Assembly: GCA_973895155.1 (NCBI GenBank)
Contig: OZ316896.1
Location: forward strand, 18,290,001 to 18,354,000
Source: Marsupella aquatica
Taxonomy: Eukaryota; Marchantiophyta
Length of the DNA: 64,000 nucleotides
Reading direction: 5' to 3'
Position 1 is the stretch's first letter. Each line of letters begins with the position of its first letter. Below, piece after piece: positions 32,016 to 45,190 of this stretch. The position numbers and the translations under genes are program-made. The notes under the pieces were generated by a model. It was not told where the DNA came from, did no database searches, and worked only from the letters and a program-made list of their open reading frames with translations.

Positions 32016-35000
32016 CTATGAGACCGTGAGAACATTGTTTTCAAAGCCTCCTACATAAACAATTGGACGCCTAGTGTCAACCCTCCAGGATCCATCGACA
32101 ACAAACTTTACCTGCAAGGCCAACAACCTGGCATCAGAGGACTGAAGTACTTCACTAATGAGGCCAAGACAATACGGAAGTTCACTTTGCGAGCACTTAA
32201 TTCTATTGCGTTGTAGTTATACCTCATATTTTCCAGGATAGAGTGGTAAAGAGCAGGTAAATACTCCTGCACTGGACTTCTCCATTTTAACCTGCATTGA
32301 AAGCCACAGCTCCAAGTTTTATTTCCTGCACCATCAAGATCGAGAGAAAAGATAATCGCAAGACTAACTACAACTGGCATGGCCATCACGTAACTATCTC
32401 ACAGCACTGCATGAGCTGTTGATTTGGTAGTGGTATTTTGCACGAAGCAGGTATCATGAAACTGCATGCAAGTATACAGTACTGGCTATTGCTTCCATGT
32501 CACTTCTATTCAAAGATAAATTCTTAAGGACAAGAAGAGGCATGGCTTTGACCTGACTATTCCAACCATTAAATGAACCCGTCAGATAAACCTCGTTGGC
32601 AGGGTTGGGCCACACAATACGAGCGGTCCGCAAATGCTGAGAAATACTCCTTGCCCGTTCTACTTCCCGATTTTTCGCCTCCAGAATCTTGCGAGCTTCC
32701 CTGAACGTTCAAAGAAAAAAAAATGAGTCTGAAACCAAGGGAAGAAATGTGTTGGATTCAAATCCGAGGAAAGCTTTTGGGAGTCTGGTGAGCCATGAAG
32801 TCGATCTCTAAGCTTTGTAATAGCGACTTCTTGAAAGTTCCAACACTCGTACATGATCTCGACTTTCAAGTTCCCCTCCACTGCAGCTACTTGGGCTCGT
32901 GTAGTATTTAGCTCATTTCTTGCTTGCATTATCGCATTCTCACGAAACTCCAATGTGTCTTCAGCATCAATAAATTCTGAAAGAGCCCCATTACGTTCCT
33001 GATGAGGGCCAAAGAATACAATTCGTTACTTCCCATCAAGGTGGTATGGCTTAATCTTCTATCGGCAATGAAAGATGGCAACCTAACACATACGAAACAC
33101 GTAACAGACATCAGACAAAAGAGGTCCACCGACCAAGCGACTGTGCAAACACTCCACTTAAAACAATAAGATTTATGCCCCCAAACAGGTCGACTTATTC
33201 AGAACCAGGAACAAAGGAAGTTGAAGTAACTCTTCTGAGAGTTGAAGACCCATCTCATGACAAGGAGGTACAGAAAAATGCACGAAGTGAACAGAATTGA
33301 ATCTACCTCATCATCAGCATTTCCTGCTTTCCACAATTCTTCACTGACTGACTGCAATGCTGCACGCGTAGCACCTAGCTTAGCGGCAAATGTGTGAATA
33401 CGGTTCTCCGTGGACTTGGAATCAACTACTAGAGATGCCGCAAACGAGTTTTCACCTGATTTTGATCTTGTTTCAAGCATCCACTTCTCCCTTCTATCAA
33501 AAAATTGATGTAACCAATCTGAAATTCCGTTCATTTCATCTATGCTCTCGGAGTTCACAACTTTTGGCCTCCCTTTCCTTCTGGGACTCCTTTTCCTTCG
33601 TGGTGGGGCACCAACTGTAACAATAACACCTGATGGCCCAGAATCCACGGGTACACTTTTAAGGAGGAAAGTACATAACCGTCGCAATGTGATGTTAACA
33701 GCGGATGCAAATATTGAAGAAATATGAAGCAACCAGCCAACCTCAGCGAAAGGTGGACACACACCTTTTTCATCCAGCAGAGAGTTTTCAGCTGGCACTT
33801 CACCCTTAGTCTCGGTTTGAAGATCGTTTTCATCTGGGAAATTACTGGGAATTGTTGTCTCACTGGTTTCGTTCACAAAGCCGTTGCTGGCTGAGTCTTG
33901 GCCCCATGTGTCTCCTTTTAGCGGCCTTTTGAGCTTCACGAACATGTCAGACACCCGCGTATAGGTCAGAGCAATGGCTTCGAAAACAGACCGTGACAAG
34001 GGGTTCATTAAAGTCCAAAGTTGGTTTGGATCAGATGACAACATAAGCAGGAGAAGTAATATTAAAGTCTGATTCAGGACGCTCCTTCGAAACTTGCGAG
34101 TCGGCGCTGAATCTACAGAGATGGCAACTTATCGTTGACGAAGTGCTACAACGACTTCGAAGGATTCTTTCCCAAGGTATATTCTAATGACCAAGTTGCT
34201 CGAGCAGCTTTGCATTTCATAGAGCACATACCTTGAGCTCTTCTGTGACTCTGAAGATACTCTCAAGCCTCTCCAAAACTTGAACATCATCATTAGAAGG
34301 TCTACTTGTTGTTTTCGTCTCATGAACAGCTGAATCTCCGTCAAAAGGGAGGTCCGCCCTTTCCATTATAGACAAGTCTTCGAATGAGTCACCGTCGGTA
34401 GAGAGCATTGTCCTTTCGTTATCCTTCTTCCTGTTCCAATCATGCTTCGAGCAACGAAGCAGAGCATGTCAGTCAAATCCCATCGCAAAGACCATGTTGA
34501 ACTAAATACACTTGTTGGCATAGAGATACGCAGCGCCCAGAAATGCAGAGGGATGTGGAAAACATGACCAAACTTCATGCCTTTCGAACATTTTCTTGCC
34601 CGCCGTTGTGCAGTTTTGGTCCATTCGTCCTGTGTAGTTAAAATTCGCTCATTCTTTCATACCTTTTGATTTTAACCATTATACATTGCAACTAGGCCAT
34701 GACAAGAACTGATCACCCACCGTCCATCTTTGTGGTCCACCGCGTTGGCTACGTCCCGAACTAGGTTACTGCTATTTACTCGGCCTTCAATTTCGTGGGT
34801 CCTTTCGTCAATTGCGACCATCCGAGAGGGATTCCTGGCGGTCGAACTGCGCTTTACAGAGCTAGCTTTCAGTTTTCGAGAGGAGCGTTTGCGAGAGCTA
34901 CCTCTCTCCCGTCGTGCAGCACTGGCTTTCCTATCTGTGCCTAGACTTTCACCCGAAAAGTCGGTGCTGCTCGTCTCCGCTTCGTCCCACCCAGCTGCCA

Positions 35001-35634
35001 GCCAGCCTCCTTCCCGATCTATTGCCATTGCCAAATCTAATCTTCCAGCGGATATAAGATCCTGCCTCGTAGGAAACGCATCGGGTTTGCCTGACTGCTG
35101 CATGAATGTAAAAAGCTCCAGCTCTAAGTCCACGGTACCTTCTATATTACTAAAACTACCGTTCAAACTTGACTTGGCCACTAGCCATCTGGGTCTGCTA
35201 AATTTCATAAAATGGAGAACACGGCACACCCGCTCAAACCTCTCTCTGAAAGCTCCAACCCTGACACTAATAGGAGCAAGATGGGTGCCAGAGACATTCC
35301 CGCGCGACTCTGCTCTGGACAACTCTCGACTTCCCGAGCAGGAGGCCAATTGCTGAGCATGATGATAAACCCTAGCTAAATCGTCTCCCACGGAGCTTCT
35401 AGTGCATCTGCAATGAATCTGATTCCTTTCTAGAGCAGAGGCCAACGCACGGCATTGTGGTACAAACGTAATTTTCGGCAGCAGCACCAACAGGGGTGGC
35501 CGACATTTCCTACTAAGGCAGCTGCTGCCACTAACAGCTGTGGTCGCAGTGGGCGATGATGATCCAAACCAAGCGGCCTCAGCAGAATGGTGAACGCAAG
35601 GGGCTATGGCTGCTTGTTTGCCAAGGATCTCCAT
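32016..35634 (-). CDS. PTST2/FLO6-like starch protein with C-terminal CBM48
   Basis: Proteins of this family (PTST2, PTST3, rice FLO6) sit in the plastid and help start starch granules by bringing glucan primers to starch synthase 4. Secure exons are 35634-34717, 34444-34232, one ending at 33307, 32998-32853, 32700-32553, 32291-32223 and 32111-32016. A short exon starting at 34629 ends somewhere between 34510 and 34565. The exon that ends at 33307 starts somewhere between about 34020 and 34110; its 5' border is not resolved. Order of parts: transit peptide, the family motif LFTFMQQSGKPDAFPTRQDL followed by ISAGRLDLAMAI and GGWLAAGW, a Ser/Arg-rich basic linker, a long middle region, then a coiled coil (EFIDAEDTLEFRENAIMQA). 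The CBM48 has VWPNPANEVYLTGSFNGW, SLPLYPGKYE and VKFVVDGSWRVDTRRPIV, and the protein ends ENNVLTVS. Which PTST paralogue is unclear. It lies directly upstream of the amylase gene on the same strand. Confidence 0.88.
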
Positions 35635-37384
35635 CCATCCATCTACAAACTACTCGCAGAATCCTTCATGACCTTTCTCTTCCTCCCTCCGACCCACTTT
35701 CTTGAACGAATCAATAGAAAGAGGAGCAAACTACTGAAACCCTACCTCTGCGAAAAATATATTTCTCACGATTCCTACATTGTTTGAAAATTCTGTCATT
35801 AATTTCGCTTAACAGTCTCTCGTTATATAAAATTTTCGTTTACATGCTTGCTTTCTCCGCCCGTTTGCTCCTCCTGCTGCTGCTTCTGTGACCTAATTCT
35901 GGCCTTCGTAGCTTCCCTTTTGCCCTCACTGCAACTGCTGGCTGCTACTTCCGTGACCTAATTGTGGCCTGAATCTCGTCCTTTGCAATCTTCAACCTCG
36001 CCGACTTTCCTTCTTTCGCAAAACAGTATGTCTGCGTGGGCATTGCAATCATAGTTCACACGACAGGCTGATCCATCCTAATCTCTTCCTTTGCGATTCC
36101 TTCTCTCTTGAACATCGCCAACTTTCCTAATTCCTTCTTTCGCAATACCGAATATCCGCGAGGAGCTTGCGATGATAGGTTACAGGAGATGCTGATCCAT
36201 CGATCCCGCCAGCAACCCAGCGACTCACTCTATCCACAGACCAGAGGAGCAGAGCTTCCACCTTCCAATTTCAACGCAGAGATAAGCCCACTGTAGCCAC
36301 AGTCTGTCTCCCCAATGCATACCGTTTTCCGCTGTAGAGTTGTCCGTAATGTGGCCAAATCCGAGTCATCCAGAATTAAGCGTTTACAGTACTTAAATCC
36401 TATTCGTGAGTTTTATCTGTGTAATTTTAGGGGCCACTAAAGGTTGGGATAAACAGGCGTTTAGAGTGCCCTCTTTGGACTCCTTTTTCTTTGGACCACT
36501 TTTTCTTGCCTTTCATTGTACTTTGTTTTTTTCCTGGCATATAAACTTTGGTGAGTTGCTCGTTTTTACAGTCGTTAGGGGGACTTTACAAGACAAATCT
36601 GCCTATTGTAGTGTCTCTCCATCCAACACAAAGCTGAAGGTAGGTTCCATATACTAAATTTTTTTAACTTTTAAAGGGTACGCAAGGCCAGTCAATACCA
36701 CACAAGGGGACAAAAGTCACCCCAAAAAGAACAAACACGCAACACTCCCAGGGAACCAAAACTGCAAACAAAAAGCAAACTAGTACTGTAAAATGGAACT
36801 ATACTCAATGGAAGATCAGTGAGTACTTAATGTTCTTACCATGTAAAATGGAACAGTCCTTAGCCAAGATGTGCCAAGTTGAGATGCCTGAGCTAAGATA
36901 CTCCCAGGGAACCAAAACTGCAAACAAAAAGTAAACTAGTACTGTAAAATGGAACTGTACTCAATGGAAGATCAGTGAGTACTTAATGTTCTTACCATGT
37001 AAATGAAACAGTCCTTAGCCAAGATGTGCCAAGTTGAAATGCCTGAACCAAGATGTGCCGTGTCTGGAGGTCATAAATGCTATGCTTGCTCCGTTTTCTT
37101 AGACCACCTCAAGAGTAGGTCTATTTTTTTGACAAAAACATGTACACATCAGGAAAAAAAGGGACCCATGGTTGTGTAATGGTTTGTTTGATTGTGCCCC
37201 CAAGTTCATGTAAATTGAAGACTGACCTGTTCCCACACTTGAATAGCTAGGATTGCATCTCACACATAGAATTAAAAGGAATCGTTGCCCCAAAATTCTT
37301 TTAAAGTCACCCTGATTTTTCAGATTGTAATTTTCAAGGTAACAGACGAGAAGAATGCCCTACCAACAAACTTTTGCAGTACCT
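35635..37384. other. PTST2-like promoter region and repeat-rich DNA
   Basis: The part from 35.8 to 36.3 kb contains two diverged copies of an about 110-base segment (tttgcaat...caacctcgccgactttcc... and tttgcgatt...catcgccaactttcc...), both mentioning gctgatccatc. It probably belongs to the promoter or leader of the gene at 35634. A 156-base tandem duplication follows at 36744. No coding gene was seen. Confidence 0.4.
36744..37050. repeat. 156-base tandem duplication
   Basis: Copies begin with actcccagggaaccaaaact at 36744 and 36900 and continue to gtgccaagttga(g/a)atgcctga. They differ by a few bases and a small indel. Confidence 0.9.
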
Positions 37385-37473
37385 AATAGGGGGTCTCATT
37401 ATTTGTGATGGGCCGATTTTTTGGCCGCCCGTGACACATCATCCACGGCCGCGGGCGAACTGGGGACGGGCAC

Positions 37474-38390
37474 GTGGTCCACACCACCTGCCCACGGGAA
37501 TTCTGGTCTTGCCATCAAGACAACAAAGGGAACTTTTACACAGAGGGGATGGCTGAGCTCACCGAGGGATTGATAGACGGAACTACTCTCCCACTCTCTC
37601 AACGGCCCAAGGATCACGGAGAGTGTTATTATGACAGAAAATACAAATATTCAATCAATTCACAAATTGTATGCGATCATAAAAGGAAGATAACTTTTCT
37701 ATACAACGGTGAGTTGTATCCTTGAGTGTTAATCCATAGAGTTGTTGTTTTCTATTTTATTGTTGTTGTTTTTGAATAAATGTTTGCTAATTGCTGATTG
37801 TATTTCTTTGAAACTGTGTAGGGATGGCTGGGTCTTGCCAAGACATAACATGTGTTAAGAGATCAGATCTGTGGCCTCACATACATGCCAATGAGTTTTT
37901 TGAAGAAGGACAATATGTGCTTGGAGACTCGGGGTATGTGAATGCACCCCACATGGTGGCTGCATATAAAAATTGTTATGGACACCAGGACAAAACAGAC
38001 TTCAATTTCTGCATTGCCAAACTCGATATGTCAATGAGCATTGCATTGGCGTGCTGAAATCCCGGTGGTTCTCATTGAGGGAAATTAGAACTCAACTAAA
38101 CGACAAAAAATGCAAAGTGTGGATGTGTAGGTGGATTCGAGTGTGTGCTTATTTACATAATTATGTGTTGGCAATGAGGGATGAGTGGACCTGCAGACCC
38201 GCCTGCAGATATTAGCCAAGACCCTCCATTGCCTGTAGACAACAATCCTACTATTCCTGAAGATACTGGACATTCCTACAATGTCTTGTCACAAGCAGCA
38301 CGAGATGCTGGAAGGACACTACAACGGCAAGTCATGGCCCAAACATTGGCATTGAATAGAAGTCATGGGGGATTTTTAGATGAGAATTAG
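37474..38390 (+). pseudogene. PIF/Harbinger transposase (DDE_4), frameshifted
   Basis: The catalytic core can be read in pieces. The first Asp is in LIDGTTLPLSQRP, followed by YYDRKYKYSINSQIVCD. An intron at about 37710-37821 precedes GMAGSCQDIT. The second Asp is in YVLGDSGYVN and the Glu in NEHCIGVLKSRW. A one-base frame change near 38020-38035 separates the second and third catalytic residues. The N-terminal third expected of a roughly 400-residue transposase is missing or unrecognisable, because the coding part begins only about 100 bases from the element end. The exact start is unknown. Confidence 0.8.
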
Positions 38391-38705
38391 GTCAAACTCA
38401 AAGTAACATAATGTGACTATGTCCAACTCAAAGTCATTCTTCCATGAAATGTGGTTCTGAGGACCATAATTATATAAAAGAGCAAGCAATTTTGCCCTGC
38501 GTTGTTTATATTATTGTAACACTATTCTGGTGTCTACAAGGTTCTGAGGACCATAATTATGTAAAAGAGCAAGCAATTTTGCCCTGCATTGTTTAAATTA
38601 TTGTAATATTATTCTGGCGTCTATATGGTTCACAAGTGTTGACCCTAAAGAAAATCATCAGCTGGAAACAATGGCTCTGAATTCTGAGGTTCACAACTGT
38701 TGACC

Positions 38706-40139
38706 CTAAAGAAAATCATCAGTTGTAAACAATAGCTCTGAATTCTGAGGAGGAGTAGTCTGTAAGACATCTTCATGTACCAACTTCATGAGCCTCCCTA
38801 TCTGGTCTTCTGTTTTGTTACTTCGTAACAATTCAGATAGCAATGTAGTTTTCATGGTCATTTGACCCAATAATATCTGATGGGCTTGTTCTGAACACTG
38901 ACGTTTCTCAACTTGTGATGACGAGAATGCCTCCAACTTGAATTTGTGTGATGTTTCCAGGCGATCCTTCTTAGCTGCATAAAATCTGGCTTGTCGTCTC
39001 TCCTCCATTTTGACATTCTTCCATTTGTCTCTACTTTCCATGAGATCCTTCCCAAACAGGGCCTTATCTTTACACTTATCTGCATAAGCAGTTGCAAGGT
39101 TGTTCTTTGACGTAGCTGTCTTGTCAACTTCATTGCTGCTTTTCTTCTTCCCATGTCCATGCTGGTCATTCCCTCCAGGTGCACCTGATTGGTGTTGATT
39201 CCCACTTGCAATGTTGGGCAGTGGTGTTTGGTTCGTAGTCTGTTGTGGAGTGGGACTTTTATAACTTTGCCTTGGAAGAGAATGATTCCTTGGAAGTCGA
39301 ATTTCTTTTGTGGCAGCTGAAGGAGCCTGTGTATCATTGAGAGGAGTCTCCTCCTCAATGTGGGTTTTGCCCACATTCCCCAAACCTCGCATAGGCAGGT
39401 AGGACTCATCCTCAACTTCTGCTGGAGAATCGGTCATAATGTGAGTGGGTGACCCTGGCTCGTCACCATCTTCGTCACTACTAAGCTCCTCTATGTTGAC
39501 TCCATCGTGACCAGGACTGTCATGGTCCCAATTTGTAACACTTGAACCTGGGAACCCTGCATTTACAACTCCATATCCTGCAATGTTGGGTTGTTCACCA
39601 TATAGAGCATGTATCTGATCAAAATTGGGACACATCTTTTCCAGTTTGCCCTCGATCGTCATTCCACTTTGGAACTCTTCCTCTGTGAGACCTCCAGTAG
39701 AAGTCATGACACTGACTGCTTTACGATACATGTCAACATATCTACTGAATCTTTTCTATAGATTAGCTCCATCCATTTTGGGGAATCCATCTTCAGCTAG
39801 CACAGCTGCCATGCTAGTAAACATGGATTTCTTGGACTGGTATCGTCCTCCTAATCGCATCTTTCTTCCAGCCCCATGAACGGCATTGAAATTTTCAGGG
39901 ATCTCTAAGTAATCAAGGAATTTGGAGTAATCGTCTGCCCTTAGCTTTGATCCCTTGTCCACTCGAGCTCTCCCTACCTCCACACGACGAACATTGAAAG
40001 ACGATTGAAGCCTTACTGGAGCAGCTTGAACTCCTACAGGCCTTGGAGGCAGAAATCCCTTTGTGGTCCACCATTCCTCACAGTGTTTGGTGCCATGGAA
40101 AGATCTTTTGCTGCAGGCGCTTCGAATGTGGGATTGCAA
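38706..40139 (-). pseudogene. Harbinger Myb/SANT-like accessory protein, in-frame stop
   Basis: Two frames in the same phase (40139-39756 and 39755-38706) are separated by a single TAG at 39756-39758. Around the stop the protein reads FPKMDGANL, stop, KRFSRYVDMYRKA, then TSTGGLTEEEFQSG, KLEKMCPNFDQIHALYGEQP. This is the pattern of the Myb/SANT-like DNA-binding partner of PIF/Harbinger transposases. The C-terminal half is Gln/Ser/Lys-rich with a coiled-coil tendency. No good ATG opens the first part. Confidence 0.75.
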
Positions 40140-40451
40140 ATGATTTCATCCTCCATGGTGTCCAAGCTATGAACTCAACAGTGGAACTCTACAACCAGCA
40201 CGGTGCTGCTGAATTTTGAATCGCTCCTGAATTGACGACTATGGCGGTAGGCAGTGAGCGGCAACCTCCCGTTTTGTTGCTGAGTGCTATCTTGGTTACC
40301 GGCTGAGCCCGTCAAACGTCTATCTTGGGTCGTCTCAAAATTGTGCTCCAAAGAATAACTCTGCCCGTCATTGAGTGCCGGCAGCTGTTTTAGGGGCCCA
40401 CATGTACGCCCGTCAAAAAACATCCCGTCACAAATAATAAGACCCCCTAAT

Positions 40452-43400
40452 GTCCTTCATGATTTTCACTTGGTAATTTTCAGAGCAGTATTGAGAGGAA
40501 TGCCCTAGCCAAGAACTGTATAAAATCATCTCATGAAGATTCTCCTCTACATTTTAGTAACAGCAAAGCTAGGGATTTTATTTGTAATGTTCAGGAGCAT
40601 TGTGGCCAATAATAACCCCTCAAAACTCAAACCAAAGCTCTTGTTTTGCAGGGCAATATTGTAGTGTTAATATAACCCACAATGCCCCTGTACATAGGCC
40701 TTTATTATATATAACTTGCCCTGAAAGTGAGACTGAAACCCCTCTTTACCAAATGTGTCTGAACACCGTAGTATGTAATCCTCTAATAGTCTAATTTTTA
40801 TGTAGTTTTGGAGGGAAACCTACCTAGCTGTTATTACGGTGACATTTTTTCCTAGGCATGATATGGAACTGAAATTGTCATTGTGCACCTTTTCTGCACT
40901 TAAGTTGTTACTCTCTCCATAGCTTACACTCTCATTGAAGTCCAGTTGCAAGCTCAACTTGCTGTAGCGTCTAATTGCCTGGTCATCTCACTTACATTTT
41001 ATAACACTTCCGGTTGACATTACTTATGCTTGACAATATCGTGCAATGCAGGTGCATTTGGTTACTTTAAATAATAATTCACAATCAAAAGCTACACTAT
41101 GGAGCCTATAGTCTAGAGTGAAACCTTTAGACTGTGACTCTGGTCAGATCTTGACTGTCAAGTTGTTCACGCTAGTAGTGGAAACAAGGTGGCACTAGAT
41201 TAGCTGAACCAAAAATAGTGCCAAACTACACACTTAGATAAAAAAAGAGCGGCATTCTAGAAAATCTCAGATAACAAAAATATCTGAAGACAATGGATTA
41301 CAAAGTAGAATAAAAAATTGACATTGCTATATGGAAAAACATACTTTTGGCATTATTTAATATAACTTTTAATGTAGCTAACAGTATCAAATGGACAAGT
41401 TCTCTGAGTATTTGTAGCCCCTATAATTTTTTTTCAAAAATTAGCCAACAATGCCAATTTTTAAAATACCCCTTTAAGGAAACGGAGTCCTCTATGGCAC
41501 CCCTTTAAGAGAAATTGGGAGGTCACTATCTTTCCAACACGATGGGTTTTCCAAATGAAAAAACCCAGCACACTGAGAAATGGAAAAACCTCACAGACTG
41601 TATCTTTCATGATAAGACTTAAGGAGAATGAAAGTTTCATGACCCTTCCTTTTCAATCCTACTTCATCAACCCTGCATGCCACTTACTATTTTTGCAACA
41701 ATACTCCTAATGGCTGCAATTTGGCTCAGTGTTAACATGCCTTAATTAGTTTGAGTACCCCTTGGTTATGTAAGTTTGATGTTATTCAATAACTAAGTTA
41801 GAACACATGAAGAGTTGCATATTGGAATAGGTTTGAATATGGAGATGAGAGGAAAAACGAGTAGATTATTCATGGAAGAAGTGCATGCACAACATTCCCT
41901 TCATACTCGATCCTATGTCCATAAAGTCCATGCAAAATGCTATAGAAGTCAAAGGGTTTTTTAATTACATTCTTTTGGTATTCCTTTATCCATGATAGTC
42001 AAAAGGTTTCTTATGTTCCCTTGGTGTTCCTTTTTCCATAGTAATGAATGGTTCATACTCACCAAGGGGAGCACCAAAATTACTCCCTTGTCAAGAAGGA
42101 CTTGACAGATGTTGTGAAACTATGATCAGAACTAACTCTTCTATCACATTCTGTCTTCACTTTCAAGCTCCTAAAAGAGCTCTTTTGGGATGAGGTCTCA
42201 GACTAGGTAGTCCTAGGTGTCATTTCTCTGTGTCCTCTGCAAAGTCAGAGTCATTGCAATACCTTCCCCAACTACAGTCCTGGCCATTTCATTGTTAGAA
42301 CTATTTCATTGTTACAATCAATATATTATCAGTGTGGCCATTTAGTTGTTGGGGCCATTTTATTCTTGAGGCCATTGTGTCTTTGGCCAATAAGGTTATT
42401 GCAAAAAAGAATCTGGAAAAGGTACTACAGAGAGAGAATAGAATATATATATTTTTGATCTACTCCCAATAGACTTAATTTTTGTTCACTTTCCTATAAA
42501 GAATCCCTTTTAAACTCACAACTTAATTTGTATTGTTCTTACTTTACGTGTGTGGGGCAATCATGTGTCCAAATGTAATGTGGGGTCTACTTAGATTTTC
42601 TTGTGAGATGCACCTATCCATGATAGCCACTTGTCAACTCGCAGTCAATTCCAAATGACCTTTTTCTGGATGTTAGTGTATGAGTCTAGGTGTGGGTGGA
42701 AGCCCATCCCAGCCTCAGGCTAGGACATACTCTTTATTCTTCCTTACACAGATCTGATGGGCGGGAAAATTTAAGCTTTAAATCCAAGGGTCATAATGAG
42801 TTCCTTCAAAAAGTGTATTTTGTAAGATGAGTACAAAGGACTGATTGTATATTATAGTGAGTAGATGAGTAATTGGCCCTATGTTTGTACACAAGTTGAG
42901 TGTAGTTTCTCAATTGAACTACTTAGGATTTGAATACAGCTTGAAACTGGCAGAAGGGCTTGTGGATGTGCTTTGCTCTATGTCACCAGCAATTCTGCTG
43001 GAGAAGAATGAGACAACCAGATGGCAACTTTGAGAATGAGACAACTTCAAGAATGAGACAACTTTGAGCTCACAGCACTGGCTGGCAGACTCAGCCAGAG
43101 TTTCATGAATTAATCTGTGTTGGTGTGAGAATTTAAGGTCACCCATTTTTTTATTTTCCTGATTTTGAATCTGGTCCAATTGACTAACCTGTCCCCCAAA
43201 ACTTAATTCATCATCAGGCTTGGGAACTTGTTCGAGGGTGAAGGTACAGTTGGAAGGGGCTAGCTTGGGTGAATTAATCTTGAGCCTCAATGTGTCCACA
43301 AACCAATTGTGTGTCATCTCACACTAGTCTAGTCTAGTCAACCAATAGAGGGGGCAACCTGATGACCTTTCATTTCTCCCTGTTCTTTAAAGTATAACTC

Positions 43401-45190
43401 TAAGAGAATCTCCAGCAGTTTAAGGGTCAATGATCTCTAATTTACCCCATCACTTGGAGGGCCTAAATTAGAAAAGCCCCATATATAGAATTCAAAAACC
43501 AGTCTCCACCTTCATTGACCTCTATGCTCTCCAAAGTGATGTGTTGTTATACCTAGGTGCAAAATCTCAAGCATATCCAGGATCTTGTGACATGTGGTGT
43601 ATCTCTCACATAGATAGGAATAAAGGCCAGGATAGGGGTCTCTCTCCTGGTTGCCATCTCCTTCTAACAAATGGGGCAGCAAGGGTTGTGAAAATGGAGG
43701 TTGGCTGACATTTAGTAAAGGATAGTGGCCAGAGCCTGCGAAAATGGAGGTTAACTATCATTCAGGAAAGGATAGGGGCCCTCCAAAATCAGCCCCTATA
43801 TGCTCTTTTAGAGTTCTCGTTTGACCCATCGAGATGCTCTAACCCCTCTTCTTTTATTTTATTGTCTTTTTTATTTTAAAGAAAACTCAAAAGAAAAATA
43901 AATCACACCAAAAGGGCCAAACAAAGTACAATGAAGAGCAAACAAAGGGAGTCCGAAGAGTACAAATTCGAAAGAAGCAAGTGCAACCCTGAGGTAAAAA
44001 AGATAATATAAAAGAAAAGGGGAAAATTTGCTTAAACTGCACTAGAGGGATGGACTAATGAGGGATGGACTAATGAGGGGTGGACTAATGTCCACATCTA
44101 CAGCAAATGTCCCTAGAGCTAATGTATCCTTTTTGCTGCCAAAAGGGCCCCAAGATCTCCTTTTGTATGGAAGGAACATTTGTTCACGTCTTTGACTTCT
44201 TTCGATCCATTCCAAGTGGTCCCACCTATCTACAACACTGAATGCACATTAGCACTCCACTGTAGAGTACTACCGTGGATGGACCAGTGAGCTGCAATTG
44301 CCTGGTTGGGGGCGCTCGTCACGATCTCGAGCTGGATCGTGCGGTCCCGTGGGTTTTAAGACAGTCCAGAGAGAATCAGAATGAGTGCTTCCCGTTCGAG
44401 GAGAGAGACGGGAGAGGCGGGGAGGGCCACCACCATCTCCACGGAGCTCTGCATATGACAGAGTGTGCAGCAGCTCCAGTCCCTACACTGCCACGAGGCC
44501 CATGTACATAGAGACAGTCAGTCTTGGTGGGATGGGGATGACCTGCAGCTGCTGCTACTAGCTGGGATCTGTGGTGAATCTGGCGATGGTGGTGGTGGGA
44601 ACTTAGCTACGAGTAATCTCATGATGCCTGCTTGATTGGTGGATTCCTGCCTGCTGGTTGGGTTGGCCTGGACTGACCTCACTGCAGCGGTCTAGCTCCT
44701 CGGGGAAAGAAGGGGAGGGGGGGGGGGGGGGGCCGAGATGATATGAAGGGTTATTGATGGTGAAATTTCTGAAAGGTGTATAGAATTATTGAATCAAAGT
44801 CGGTAAAGGACTGGACTGGACTGGACTGGACTGGACTGGACTGGACTGAGTGAGAGTGATGAGTCTGGAGATTTTTGAGTGAGGCTATTCTGGTGGGTTG
44901 GGCAGTAAAGCAGTAGCAAGTCAGTGAAGTGGATGTGTGGAGGTTTGGTCTCGGCTGTGCAAAGACGATTCATTTGGTGGGTGGGCGTAGGAGCAAGTTA
45001 GTGGAGGCGGTTTTGTTCTCCTCTATTGCAGTGCGAGGAAGATGGACATCTGCTAGCCATCATGGGTTGGTTCTTGGATTCAGTGATGGAGTAGTTACGG
45101 CGGCTGTGTGTCGTCGAGGTTGTGCAATTCAATCTAATCCTTCCGTAGAGGCTCCTTGGTTTACAGGGGTCACTCCTTTGTTTGGGATTG
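40452..45190. other. 4.7 kb AT-rich intergenic region
   Basis: This is low-coding AT-rich DNA between the Harbinger element and the helicase gene. A minus frame at 42919-43317 (132 residues) is open but has no recognisable motif. The last 0.9 kb contains simple repeats, at 44705-44733 (poly-G) and 44807-44848 (GGACT), and probably the helicase promoter and leader. The fragment at 44041-44090 repeats gggatggactaatga three times. Confidence 0.4.
44807..44848. repeat. (GGACT)8 microsatellite
   Basis: About eight tandem copies of GGACT lie about 340 bases upstream of the helicase start codon. A G-run at 44705-44733 precedes it. Confidence 0.95.

Larger units (their letters stand above)
37388..40448. 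mobile_element. PIF/Harbinger DNA transposon (3.06 kb), degenerate
   Basis: The ends are inverted repeats. The left end reads AGGGGGTCTCATTATTTGTG and the right end, reverse-complemented, AGGGGGTCTTATTATTTGTG, followed by a(t/c)ggg. AAT flanks both sides (37385-37387 and 40449-40451). If one end base is assigned differently, the duplication could instead be the TAA typical of the superfamily. Inside are a DDE transposase on the plus strand and a Myb/SANT-like protein on the minus strand, the usual two genes of PIF/Harbinger elements. Both are damaged, so this copy is not autonomous as it stands. Confidence 0.9.

Noticed and set aside
42919-43317. 132-codon minus frame
   Set aside because: No motif, repeat-like wording (gagaatgagacaactt), and no supporting neighbours.
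36440-43980. Possible larger element, since ggactcc...ttcattgtactttgttt near 36477-36530 recurs inverted near 43920-43962
   Set aside because: The similarity is short and patchy and no ends or duplication could be defined.
45182-45190. Earlier in-frame start for the helicase at 45182
   Set aside because: That codon is TTG; the first ATG is at 45191 and opens a typical transit peptide (MASSACLLG).
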